The notes beneath the pieces are model-generated. The model worked only from the letters and a program-made list of their open reading frames with translations, was not told the DNA's origin and did no database searches. A DNA stretch of 27,067 bases. Source: Lysobacterales bacterium. Lineage in GTDB: Bacteria > Pseudomonadota > Gammaproteobacteria > Xanthomonadales > SZUA-36. The stretch lies in the NCBI GenBank assembly GCA_029287515.1, contig JARFQZ010000067.1, positions 1 through 27,067 on the forward strand, in the 5' to 3' direction. Within the stretch, counting starts at the first letter, position 1. Each line of letters starts with the position of its first letter. Shown one piece after another: positions 1 to 6,908 of this stretch. A program made the position numbers and the translations under genes.

Positions 1-36
1 TCGTCTCGTGGGCTCGGAGATGTGTATAAGAGACAG
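1..36 (+). other. Illumina Nextera read-2 adapter (sequencing artefact)
   Basis: Bases 3-17 are the Nextera read-2 tag and bases 18-36 are the 19-base Tn5 mosaic end AGATGTGTATAAGAGACAG, matching the commercial transposase adapter exactly. The two bases before it may be the end of an index. This is library-preparation sequence left at a contig end, not genome and not a natural transposon. Real genomic sequence starts at 37. Confidence 0.97.
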
Positions 37-37
37 G

Positions 38-127
38 CCGGATGCCGAGTACCAGCAGGCCGTGCAGTTCATTGCGGATGCCGGCTACGATATCTCGCAA
101 CTGCAGCGCGTACCGCAGCAGTGGTGA
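38..127 (+). CDS. Lipocalin-like protein, C-terminal 29 residues only (partial)
   Basis: An open frame runs from the adapter junction to a TGA at 125-127 and ends in GYDISQLQRVPQQW. This resembles the C-terminus of Blc-type bacterial lipocalins, where a final helix with a G-[YF]-D motif is followed by a short V-x-Q tail. The 5' part is lost because the contig was cut by the adapter. Lipocalin genes commonly sit beside the flavoprotein/DUF1365/CFA genes that follow here, which supports the call. The stop lies 4 bases before the next gene's ATG. The identification rests on 29 residues plus context, so it is tentative. Confidence 0.5.
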   Translation, partial: PDAEYQQAVQFIADAGYDISQLQRVPQQW

Positions 128-131
128 TGTC

Positions 132-1436
132 ATGAAAATCGCAGTCATCGGAACCGGCATTGCGGGCAATGTCGCCGCCTATAAACTGGCGAAGGACCAT
201 GACATCACGGTGTACGAGGCGGATAACCGCATCGGTGGCCACACCAACACCGTCGACGTGGTCACGGCGGGAAGCAAGTGGGCGATCGATACCGGGTTTA
301 TTGTGTTTAACGATGCGACCTACCCCAATTTCATCGCACTCCTGGACGAACTGTGTGTCGAATCGCAGCCCTCCGACATGAGTTTCAGCGTACGCAGTGA
401 ACGCCGGTCGCTGGAATACAACGGGGCGTCACTCAATGCCCTGTTCGCGCAGCGCAGCAACCTGCTGAGGCCTTCCTTTTACCGGATGCTGATGGACATT
501 TTGCGGTTCAACCGCGAGGCCGTAGCATTGCTGGATGATCCGGAAAACGCCATTACCCTGGGCGAATTCCTTTCGGAAAACGGCTATTCGGACTCATTCA
601 TCGAGCATTACATTGTGCCGATGGGTGCAGCGATCTGGTCTGCGACGCCAGGTGGCATGCGGTCCGTACCGGCTGCGTTCTTTATCCGCTTTTTCCACAA
701 CCACGGCTTGCTGTCGGTGAATAAGCGTCCCACCTGGCGCGTGATCAGGGGAGGGTCCCGCAACTACGTGGATAAACTGGTTGAAGGTCACCGCGACCGG
801 ATCCGCCTGAATTGCGGAGTGGAATGGATCCGGCGGCATCCGGAATATATCGAGGTGAAAGCCAGGGAATCGGAAGTCGAGCGCTATGACCGCGTGTTCC
901 TGGCATGCCACAGTGACCAGGCGCTGGCCCTGCTGGTTGATCCGACGCCTCAGGAACAGGACGTGCTGGGCGCGATCGAGTACCAGCAAAACGAGGCGGT
1001 TCTGCACACGGATGCTACCCTGATGCCGCGCCGTAAGCGGGCGTGGGCTGCATGGAACTACCACATTCCTGCGGGTCAGGCCGATCCCGACGGCCGAGTG
1101 ACTCTGACTTACAACATGAACATCCTGCAATCGCTGCAGGCACCCGTCGATTTCTGCGTCACCCTGAACCATACGCACGCCATCGACCCGAGAAAGATCA
1201 TCCAGGTCATCCAGTACTCACACCCGGTGTTCACGGAAAAAGCCGTGGCGGCGCAACAGCATCATCGTACAATCAATGGCGCTAACCGCACCTATTTCTG
1301 CGGCGCTTACTGGCGCTACGGGTTTCACGAGGATGGTGTAGTCAGCGCTTTGAATGCAGTCGATCATTTCCTCGAAGATTTGCCCGGAGCGGAGTCCGAA
1401 CATGACAAGCAGCGCTATTTACCAAGGGCAAGTTAG
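132..1436 (+). CDS. NAD(P)/FAD-dependent amine-oxidase-family flavoprotein
   Basis: A 434-residue protein. The N-terminus MKIAVIGTGIAGN is a Rossmann dinucleotide-binding loop (G7-x-G9-x-x-G12). An acidic residue closes strand 2 (E29), followed by the RIGGHTNT flavin motif at 33-40. A C-terminal block near residue 395 (CGAYWRYGFHEDG) is the second FAD contact typical of this family. The ATG at 132 is chosen because it begins directly at the Rossmann strand; the longer frame from 42 is the lipocalin tail read out of frame. In proteobacteria this flavoprotein neighbours DUF1365 and CFA-like genes and is thought to act on fatty acyl chains, but its substrate is not established. Its end overlaps the DUF1365 gene by 35 bp, which suggests translational coupling. 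Confidence 0.88.
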   Translation: MKIAVIGTGIAGNVAAYKLAKDHDITVYEADNRIGGHTNTVDVVTAGSKWAIDTGFIVFNDATYPNFIALLDELCVESQPSDMSFSVRSERRSLEYNGASLNALFAQRSNLLRPSFYRMLMDILRFNREAVALLDDPENAITLGEFLSENGYSDSFIEHYIVPMGAAIWSATPGGMRSVPAAFFIRFFHNHGLLSVNKRPTWRVIRGGSRNYVDKLVEGHRDRIRLNCGVEWIRRHPEYIEVKARESEVERYDRVFLACHSDQALALLVDPTPQEQDVLGAIEYQQNEAVLHTDATLMPRRKRAWAAWNYHIPAGQADPDGRVTLTYNMNILQSLQAPVDFCVTLNHTHAIDPRKIIQVIQYSHPVFTEKAVAAQQHHRTINGANRTYFCGAYWRYGFHEDGVVSALNAVDHFLEDLPGAESEHDKQRYLPRAS

Positions 1437-2181
1437 GCACCGTCGCAAGACGCCAGTCGAGCACGAGTTCAGTTACCGCATGTTCATGATGTACCTGGAC
1501 CTGGCGGAACTTCCCGGGCTGTTCAAGGGTCGCTGGTTCTGGTCGGTTTCCCGGCCCGCCCTGGCCCGCTTTCGGCGCGAGGACCACCTCGGCGACCCTG
1601 CCCTGCCGCTGGACGAGGCGGTACGGGACCTGGTCGCTACGGAGACCGGCGCGCGTCCGTCCGGACCGATCCGGCTCTTGACCCAGCTGAGCTATTTCGG
1701 CTACGTTTTTAACCCGGTCAGTTTTTATTATTGTTATAACGAGGACGGTACCGAGCTGGAGACTATCGTGGCCGAGGTGAATAATACGCCGTGGGGCGAA
1801 CGCCATTGCTATGTGCTGCCGCAGGCAATGAACCGGGGTAAGGGTGATCACAAGCGCTATTTCCCGGAAAAGGAAATGCACGTCTCGCCCTTTATGCAGA
1901 TGGATGTTGATTACGATTGGCGATTCAATGCACCCGGCGAACAGTTGACGGTTCACATGGAGAACGCGCGCAGGGGTGACAAGATCTTCGATGCAACACT
2001 GGTACTTCAACGAAAAGAAATCAGCGCTGGTTCACTGGCTGGCGTGCTGACCCGGTTTCCGCTGATGACTATGAGAATCATCGCGGCCATTCACTGGCAG
2101 GCGCTCAAACTATGGCTCAAGGGCGCGCCGGTCCATGACCATCCGGATAAGAACCAGCCCGCGCTGAAGGAAACGAAGTGA
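1402..2181 (+). CDS. DUF1365 family protein
   Basis: A 259-residue protein with the DUF1365 hallmarks: an N-terminal GQVRHRRKTPVEHEFSYR block, a central FGYVFNPVSFYYCYN block, then AEVNNTPWGERHCYVL and KEMHVSPFMQMD. The ATG at 1402 is preferred over the upstream in-frame ATG at 1354 because family members start a few residues before the VRHRR block. No biochemical function is established for the family. It is almost always found with the flavoprotein upstream and the CFA-type methyltransferase downstream, so a role in modifying unsaturated phospholipid acyl chains is inferred. The stop TGA overlaps the next gene's GTG start, and both flanking overlaps point to a tight operon. Confidence 0.87.
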   Translation: MTSSAIYQGQVRHRRKTPVEHEFSYRMFMMYLDLAELPGLFKGRWFWSVSRPALARFRREDHLGDPALPLDEAVRDLVATETGARPSGPIRLLTQLSYFGYVFNPVSFYYCYNEDGTELETIVAEVNNTPWGERHCYVLPQAMNRGKGDHKRYFPEKEMHVSPFMQMDVDYDWRFNAPGEQLTVHMENARRGDKIFDATLVLQRKEISAGSLAGVLTRFPLMTMRIIAAIHWQALKLWLKGAPVHDHPDKNQPALKETK

Positions 2182-3440
2182 AATCCGTCTCCCTGTCTTC
2201 TCCACGACACCTGGCCGGAACCGTCAAGCCCAGCATGCTGGACGGCCTGGCCCGGCGCATCGTGTTGCGTCAACTGGAACAACTCGAAACAGGTACGGTG
2301 CGTCTGACCGATGCAAGTGACGAGTACCTTTACGGCAACGGCGGCGACTCTGGCCTGAGTGCGCACATCCGGGTTCAGGACCCCAGGTTCTACAGTGAAA
2401 TCGCCTTTGGAGGTGAAATCGGCGGAGGCGAGGCCTTCATGCACGCCTTCTGGACCTGTGATGACCTGGTGGCGCTCGTGCGCATTCTATTGCAGAACCG
2501 TGAGGTGCTCGATGGCATGGAAGCGGGTGCGGCGCGCTTCACGCAGCCACTGCAGAAACTGTTTCACCGGGTGAATCGCAACAGCCACGAGGGCGCCCGG
2601 CGGAATATTTCGGCCCACTACGACCTTGGCAATGAATTCTTTGCACTTTGGCTGGACGAGACGATGATGTATTCATCGGCGATTTTCGAAAACGAGGATA
2701 CCAGCCTGCACCAGGCCCAGCTGGACCGCATGAAACATGTCTGTGACCGGTTGCAACTGACAGCGGACGATCACCTGGTGGAAATCGGTACGGGCTGGGG
2801 CGGGCTGGCAATTTACGCGGCCGAGCATTACGGCTGCCGGGTCACAACCACGACGATCTCCAAAGAACAGTTCGAAAAAGCGAAGGAACGGGTTGCCGCT
2901 GCCGGCCTCCAGGACCGCGTAACGCTGTTGTTCGAGGACTTCCGGAACCTGGAAGGCCAATTCGACAAGCTCGTGTCGATCGAAATGATCGAAGCCATCG
3001 ACCATGGCCTGTTCGACACGTACTTCGCCAAGTGCAGCGAATTGCTCAAGCCAGACGGCCTCATGCTGATCCAGGCGATAACGATCGCCGATCAGCGCTA
3101 CGAGGAATACCGCAAGTCGATCGACTTCATCCAGCGTTATATTTTTCCGGGCAGCGGTTTACCTTCGTCAGCGGTTATGACCGACTCGGTGGCGCGTAAC
3201 ACCGACATGCGTTTGCTGGGCCTGGAGGATATCGGCCTGCATTACGCCACCACTTTGAATAGCTGGCGCAAGAATTTCTTTGCCCGCCTCGAAGAAGTCA
3301 GAACGCAGGGTTTCTCAGACACCTTTATCAGGATGTGGGAATACTACCTGTGTTACTGCGAAGGCGCTTTCCTCGAGAGAGCCATATCCGACGTGCAGAT
3401 ACTGTTTGCCAAGCCGGCGTGCCGGCTGAAAACCCTTTAG
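2178..3440 (+). CDS. Cyclopropane-fatty-acid-synthase-like SAM methyltransferase
   Basis: A 420-residue protein starting at GTG 2178, which overlaps the DUF1365 stop. The SAM-binding domain has HYDLGNEFF at 147-155, the glycine motif EIGTGWGG at 202-209 and a TTTISKEQFEKA block. The late motif DFIQRYIFPGSGLPS is typical of CFA enzymes. The active-site stretch reads YSSAIF at 165-170, where E. coli Cfa and mycobacterial CmaA1 have YSC, so the bicarbonate-site cysteine is a serine. The usual FEH motif is replaced by IEAID. The protein therefore probably methylates unsaturated phospholipid chains but may not form cyclopropane. DUF1365-linked relatives in Rhodobacter contribute to methylated and furan fatty acids. 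It acts at the cytoplasmic membrane. Confidence 0.85.
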   Translation: MKSVSLSSPRHLAGTVKPSMLDGLARRIVLRQLEQLETGTVRLTDASDEYLYGNGGDSGLSAHIRVQDPRFYSEIAFGGEIGGGEAFMHAFWTCDDLVALVRILLQNREVLDGMEAGAARFTQPLQKLFHRVNRNSHEGARRNISAHYDLGNEFFALWLDETMMYSSAIFENEDTSLHQAQLDRMKHVCDRLQLTADDHLVEIGTGWGGLAIYAAEHYGCRVTTTTISKEQFEKAKERVAAAGLQDRVTLLFEDFRNLEGQFDKLVSIEMIEAIDHGLFDTYFAKCSELLKPDGLMLIQAITIADQRYEEYRKSIDFIQRYIFPGSGLPSSAVMTDSVARNTDMRLLGLEDIGLHYATTLNSWRKNFFARLEEVRTQGFSDTFIRMWEYYLCYCEGAFLERAISDVQILFAKPACRLKTL

Positions 3441-3448
3441 GTTCAGAT

Positions 3449-3949
3449 TTGAAAACGATCAGCGTCAATGACCGGATGCAGTCCGGCTACGTTTACTCTC
3501 TGACCGAACCCGAAGGTGAAAATTTTCATCCGGAGTTCAAGCCCGACCTGACCCCGGCCCGGATGCTCAGCATGGGGGTCTTTGGCGGCAAGTACATGAC
3601 CGATTGCCGGGACGAGTTTCCGGCCGAGTGGTTCAAACACGCGAAGCTGAGTCCGGAAAAACCCAACCACAAGCTAAATTTCTTTGGCGTCAATGCGTCG
3701 AAGCCATTGTCTTACTGGAAGGAAAAAGGCTGGATCTGGCCTGACGACCCCCGCGGCTGGTTCCAGTGGTACTGCCGTTACTATGTGGGTCGCCGTTGCG
3801 AGGATGATCCTCGGCAAATCAAGCGATGGAAAGCAATGACCCGCCACATAGCCCAGATCCGGAAAAACTGCGTGAAGGGCGATTTGCTGTGTCGGCCTCG
3901 CCAACGACAGGCTTTGCTGCACTGGGCCTATGATTCGCGAAATTTCTAG
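3449..3949 (+). CDS. Conserved protein of unknown function, Trp/Tyr-rich
   Basis: About 157 residues from ATG 3476 or 166 from TTG 3449. The TTG sits 8 bp after the methyltransferase stop and gives the N-terminus MKTISVNDRMQSGYVY; neither start has a strong ribosome-binding site. Conserved-looking segments are LSMGVFGGKYMTDC, GWIWPDDPRGWFQWYCRYY and RPRQRQALLHWAYDSR, rich in Trp, Tyr, Arg and Cys. There is no signal peptide or membrane segment. I recall similar proteins in varied bacteria and some eukaryotes but no assigned function. Its position inside the lipid-modification operon is the only functional hint. A GTG/ATG-initiated SOUL gene follows directly. Confidence 0.8.
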   Translation: MKTISVNDRMQSGYVYSLTEPEGENFHPEFKPDLTPARMLSMGVFGGKYMTDCRDEFPAEWFKHAKLSPEKPNHKLNFFGVNASKPLSYWKEKGWIWPDDPRGWFQWYCRYYVGRRCEDDPRQIKRWKAMTRHIAQIRKNCVKGDLLCRPRQRQALLHWAYDSRNF

Positions 3950-3960
3950 AGGTGCGAGCA

Positions 3961-4587
3961 ATGAATACTCTATCAACCCGGTGGTCATTCCTGATTGTCC
4001 TGCTGCTACTGACAGTAGATAGTGGCGAGCTGATGGCAATCGAGGAAGCGAAATACTCGGTGATTGAGCAAGCGGGTGACATCGAACTGCGGGAATACTC
4101 CTCTTCAATTGTTGCTGAAACGCTGATCGAAGATGATTTCGAAGATGCGGGCAGCCGTGCGTTCAGACCCCTGTTCAAATACATCAGCGGTGACAATGAA
4201 ACCAATGATGAGGTTGCGATGACCTCCCCGGTCTCACAACGAAAGGCTTCCGAAAAAATCGCGATGACCGCTCCGGTCAGCCAGCAGTCTTCCGATGACG
4301 GCTGGTTGGTCAGTTTCATGATGCCCGCCAGTTACACGATGAGCACCATTCCGAAGCCGACCAACCCCGATGTCCGGATTCGCGAGATTCCGGCTTTCAG
4401 GGCGGCGACGATTCGTTTTTCCGGGCGCTGGACCGAAAAAAACTACCGGGAACACCTCGGGGAGTTACAAGCATGGATCGAACAGAATGAACTGACCATT
4501 ACCGGTGAGCCTATCTGGGCCCGCTACGATCCGCCGTTCAAACCCTGGTTCATGCGGCGCAACGAGATCCTGATTCCTGTTTCATAA
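3961..4587 (+). CDS. SOUL/HEBP family haem-binding-like protein, exported
   Basis: A 208-residue protein. The ATG at 3961 is chosen because a Shine-Dalgarno AGAGGTG lies 7-8 bp upstream; an in-frame GTG at 3952 is inside that site. Residues 8-19 are a hydrophobic signal core, with likely cleavage after A26 (ELMA-IEE). The mature part begins EEAKYSVIEQAGDIELREY and contains two copies of the family's IAMT[AS]PV-type motif (VAMTSPV and IAMTAPV), with an FxP-Y-I-SG segment in between, all typical of SOUL proteins. The family binds haem or tetrapyrroles in eukaryotes; the bacterial role is unknown. As the last gene of the lipid cluster, it may act in the periplasm in oxidative or photo-oxidative stress; this is inference. 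Confidence 0.85.
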   Translation: MNTLSTRWSFLIVLLLLTVDSGELMAIEEAKYSVIEQAGDIELREYSSSIVAETLIEDDFEDAGSRAFRPLFKYISGDNETNDEVAMTSPVSQRKASEKIAMTAPVSQQSSDDGWLVSFMMPASYTMSTIPKPTNPDVRIREIPAFRAATIRFSGRWTEKNYREHLGELQAWIEQNELTITGEPIWARYDPPFKPWFMRRNEILIPVS

Positions 4588-4612
4588 CCCCGTCATCAGG
4601 TGTGCACCCGGT

Positions 4613-5467
4613 TTAGAAACGGTTGTGACGATAGTCATCGAACGCCTGTATGATCTCTTCTTTCGTGTTCATGACGAAGGGACCTCCCCGGGCAACCGGT
4701 TCCCCCAGAGGCATGGCCGAGACCAGCAGAAACCGGGCACCTTGTGCCGTCGTGACATGCACGAGATCTCCTTCCGATAGAATTCCGAGGTTTCTGCGTC
4801 CTATCGCTGTCCTGCGCTCACCGGCATCCAATTCACCTTCGATGACAAAAATGAAGGCGTTATCGGCGGCGTCCACTCGCTGTTCAAAAACCCGGCCAGC
4901 GGGCAGGGTGACATCAAGATACGTCGGCCTGACGTGTTCGTTACGGACGATCCCCTCGGTGCCTTCGCTGGTAATGCCTGCAATAACCCGGATCTCGGTC
5001 CCGTCCTCGCGTTTTTCCAGCGGCGTCTGCGATGGTGGATACTCCTGGTAGCCGGGCTCCGACATCTTGGCCCTGGCCGGCAGGTTGACCCACAACTGGA
5101 ATCCCATCAGCAGGCCGTTCTCCTGTTCCGGCATCTCGGAATGAACGATGCCCTTACCGGCCGTCATCCACTGCACGCCACCTGGCTCGATAACACCCTC
5201 GTTGCCGGCGTTGTCCTTGTGCCGCATGCGGCCGGCCAGCAGGTAGGTGACCGTCTCAAAACCCCGGTGCGGGTGGCTTGGGAAGCCACCGATGTAATCC
5301 TGCGGCTGATCGGACTCGAAGGCGTCCAGTAAAAGAAACGGATCCAGCATGTTGAGCTCCTGCGAACCGATGACACGGGTCATCCTGACGCCATCACCGT
5401 CTGTAGCCGGTACCCCGGGAGTCGTTGCAACAACCTCCCGAACGCTGTTGGTGTTGGTGCTGTTCAC
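4613..5467 (-). CDS. Pirin family protein (YhaK-like cupin)
   Basis: A 284-residue bicupin of usual pirin length. The metal-binding residues of the N-terminal cupin are present: H65 and H67 in FPSHPHRGFETVTY, H109 and E111 in AGKGIVHSEMPEQE. Pirins bind iron; some have quercetin 2,3-dioxygenase activity, and E. coli YhaK is described as a redox-sensitive relative. The gene begins with GTG, one base after the DoxX stop. A strong AAGGAGG ribosome-binding site (5473-5479) lies inside the end of the doxX-like gene. The pair is therefore bicistronic, and both are probably controlled by the divergent LysR gene. The 25-bp gap to the convergent SOUL gene shows no clear terminator. Confidence 0.92.
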   Translation of the reverse strand: MNSTNTNSVREVVATTPGVPATDGDGVRMTRVIGSQELNMLDPFLLLDAFESDQPQDYIGGFPSHPHRGFETVTYLLAGRMRHKDNAGNEGVIEPGGVQWMTAGKGIVHSEMPEQENGLLMGFQLWVNLPARAKMSEPGYQEYPPSQTPLEKREDGTEIRVIAGITSEGTEGIVRNEHVRPTYLDVTLPAGRVFEQRVDAADNAFIFVIEGELDAGERRTAIGRRNLGILSEGDLVHVTTAQGARFLLVSAMPLGEPVARGGPFVMNTKEEIIQAFDDYRHNRF

Positions 5468-5468
5468 A

Positions 5469-5855
5469 TCAGCCTCCTTGCCTGTTATCGAGGGAATAAG
5501 GTCCCGCTCCCAGGGCCACGATCATCAGGAACCCGCCAGCCAGTCCAAGGTTCTTCATGAACATGATCGTCTGCATCTGGTCCCCGAAATTGGCGTGGAA
5601 GAGCACCGCCGAAACCAGGCTGAAACCCGCCAGCAGAAATGCCGCCACGCGGGTGTGCCAGCCGAAAACCACGGCCAGGCCGCCCAGCAACTCAACGGCG
5701 ATCACCAGCGGTAGCAATATGCCGGGCACCCCGGCCGATTCCATGTACGCCTGCGTTCCGGCGAAATTCGTGATCTTGCTGAATCCTGACGTGATAAAGA
5801 TCAGTGAGATCAGGAAGCGGCCCGCAGGCGCTGAAAGATTCTGTACAAATTGCAT
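5469..5855 (-). CDS. DoxX family membrane protein (YqjF-like)
   Basis: A 128-residue inner-membrane protein with four hydrophobic segments (about residues 10-30, 44-63, 67-86 and 98-117). It has the DoxX-type N-terminus GRFLISLIFITSGFSKI and the conserved AVELLGGLAVVFGW segment. The ATG is preceded by a GGAGA ribosome-binding site. DoxX/YqjF proteins are of uncertain biochemistry; E. coli yqjF responds to nitroaromatic breakdown products, probably quinone-like, through the LysR regulator YhaJ. Here it is co-transcribed with a pirin and divergent from a LysR gene, matching that arrangement. Confidence 0.9.
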   Translation of the reverse strand: MQFVQNLSAPAGRFLISLIFITSGFSKITNFAGTQAYMESAGVPGILLPLVIAVELLGGLAVVFGWHTRVAAFLLAGFSLVSAVLFHANFGDQMQTIMFMKNLGLAGGFLMIVALGAGPYSLDNRQGG

Positions 5856-5894
5856 GTTGATTCTCCGGTTGTTCAGTGGCGCTCATGTTATCTG

Positions 5895-5923
5895 TTGTTC
5901 ATTTCGCTAAAAACAGCAATAAT
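5895..5923 (+). promoter_or_regulatory. Candidate sigma70 promoter of the LysR gene
   Basis: TTGTTC at 5895-5900 and AATAAT at 5918-5923 are separated by 17 bp. The -10 box matches consensus at 5 of 6 positions and the -35 at 3 of 6. The predicted transcript would start near 5930, leaving a leader of about 23 nt with the AAGGTG ribosome-binding site. Confidence 0.4.
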
Positions 5924-5950
5924 TAAAAAACACTGTTCTAAAAAGGTGAA
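5922..5950 (-). promoter_or_regulatory. Candidate sigma70 promoter of the doxX-pirin pair
   Basis: On the minus strand, TTCACC (5950-5945) and TTTAAT (5927-5922) are separated by 17 bp. They match consensus at 4 of 6 and 5 of 6 positions. The two -10 boxes of this and the opposing LysR promoter overlap by 2 bp, so polymerases could not occupy both at once. The leader to the DoxX ATG would be about 60 nt. Confidence 0.4.
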
Positions 5951-5952
5951 CA

Positions 5953-6861
5953 ATGGGGCAAATCAGCGAAATGCAGGCGTTTGTACGCGTCGTGGAAGCG
6001 GGCAACATCAGCAAGGCGGCGGAGCAACTGGATCTGGCCAAGTCGGGAGTCAGCCGCCGGCTGGCTGAGTTGGAATCACGCCTGGGTGTGCGTCTGCTGA
6101 ACCGCACAACCCGGCGCTCCAGCCTGACCGAAGCCGGAAAGTCTTATTATGAGGGTGCCGTCAAGTTGCTGATGGATCTGTCCGAGCTGAACGCGGCAAC
6201 GGCAGATGCAAACGCCTGCCTGGAAGGTACCCTGAGATTGGCGGCGCCCCTGTCTTTCGGTCTGCTTCACCTGTCGCCGGCCATCGATGAATTCCTCGGC
6301 ATGCACCCGGATCTCAATATCAATATCGATTTTTCGGACCGGCATATCGACCTGGTCGAGCAGGGGGTGGACCTGGCGGTCCGGATCGCGGACCTGGGCG
6401 ATTCCAACCTTCGTGCAAGAAGGATTTGTCCCGTCAGCATCGTGATTTGTGCAAGTCCAGGCTACCTTGAGATGCATGGCAGGCCGCAAGTGCCGGCAGA
6501 CCTGGAGGGTCACCGAATACTGCATTACGATATCGGAACCACACCGGTCGTGCGGCTGGAAGACCGGCAGGGCAACCTCCACTCCGTATCCACCAGGCCG
6601 GTGATCGTGGCGAACAATGGTGACTTTCTCCGTGACATGGCAATGGCCGGGCACGGCATCACGGTTGCCCCGACGTTTATCGCGTGGGAAGCTGTCGCGG
6701 CCGGTCACCTGGTGCCGATCCTGGCGGAATTCTGCCCCCGGCAACTGGAGGCTTATGCGGTCTATCCCCCCACTCGTTACCTGTCGCGCCGAAGCCGGGT
6801 TTTTATCGATTTCCTGGTTGAACGCTTTGGAGAGAATCCTTACTGGGACCAGTTTTCGTAA
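5953..6861 (+). CDS. LysR-type transcriptional regulator (YhaJ-like context)
   Basis: A 302-residue LysR protein. The N-terminal winged helix-turn-helix spans about residues 4-62, with AGNISKAAEQLDLAKSGVSRR as the recognition region and LGVRLLNRTTRR as the wing. The effector-binding domain follows from about 90 to 295, with the usual GVDLAVRIADL and ICASPGYLE segments. The ribosome-binding site AAGGTG lies 4-5 bp upstream of the ATG. The gene is divergent from the DoxX/pirin pair, so it most likely controls that pair and itself through the shared 97-bp region. The effector is unknown; by analogy with YhaJ a quinone or aromatic breakdown product is plausible. Confidence 0.93.
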   Translation: MGQISEMQAFVRVVEAGNISKAAEQLDLAKSGVSRRLAELESRLGVRLLNRTTRRSSLTEAGKSYYEGAVKLLMDLSELNAATADANACLEGTLRLAAPLSFGLLHLSPAIDEFLGMHPDLNINIDFSDRHIDLVEQGVDLAVRIADLGDSNLRARRICPVSIVICASPGYLEMHGRPQVPADLEGHRILHYDIGTTPVVRLEDRQGNLHSVSTRPVIVANNGDFLRDMAMAGHGITVAPTFIAWEAVAAGHLVPILAEFCPRQLEAYAVYPPTRYLSRRSRVFIDFLVERFGENPYWDQFS

Positions 6862-6874
6862 TGCAGCTTATAAT
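6844..6874 (+). promoter_or_regulatory. Candidate promoter with perfect -10 (TATAAT)
   Basis: TATAAT at 6869-6874 sits just after the LysR stop. The only upstream -35 candidate is weak (GGGACC at 6845-6850, 18-bp spacer, 3 of 6 matches). The transcript would start near 6881, ahead of the gene at 6909, and could drive the long gene run that follows. Confidence 0.4.
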
Positions 6875-6908
6875 GAAGGTGAAATCCCTGACTGGACGGT
6901 AGTCGAAT

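Larger units (their letters stand above)
5870..5952. promoter_or_regulatory. Repeated TGTTC motifs, candidate LysR operator
   Basis: The 97-bp divergent gap carries TGTTCA at 5870-5875 and 5896-5901, TGTTCT at 5934-5939, and the inverted copy TGAACA at 5947-5952. One copy overlaps the predicted -35 box of each divergent promoter. This placement is what an autoregulated LysR gene and its target would need. Binding is not proven. Confidence 0.4.

Noticed and set aside
18..36. Tn5 end as evidence of a natural transposon
   Set aside because: It is joined to the commercial read-2 tag at a contig end, so it is library adapter.
42..131. N-terminal extension of the flavoprotein from ATG 42
   Set aside because: This stretch encodes the lipocalin-like tail in another frame, begins next to the adapter, and the Rossmann strand starts at ATG 132.
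594..1178. 194-codon minus-strand frame
   Set aside because: Shadow of the flavoprotein gene; composition rich in His/Arg/Gln with no motif or ribosome-binding site.
2178..3440. Confident label as cyclopropane-fatty-acid synthase (cfa)
   Set aside because: The cysteine of the bicarbonate site is serine and the FEH motif is changed, so the product is uncertain.
4588..4612. Terminator between the SOUL and pirin genes
   Set aside because: A CCGGTTTAGAAACGG-like inverted stretch is imperfect and has no T-run on either strand.
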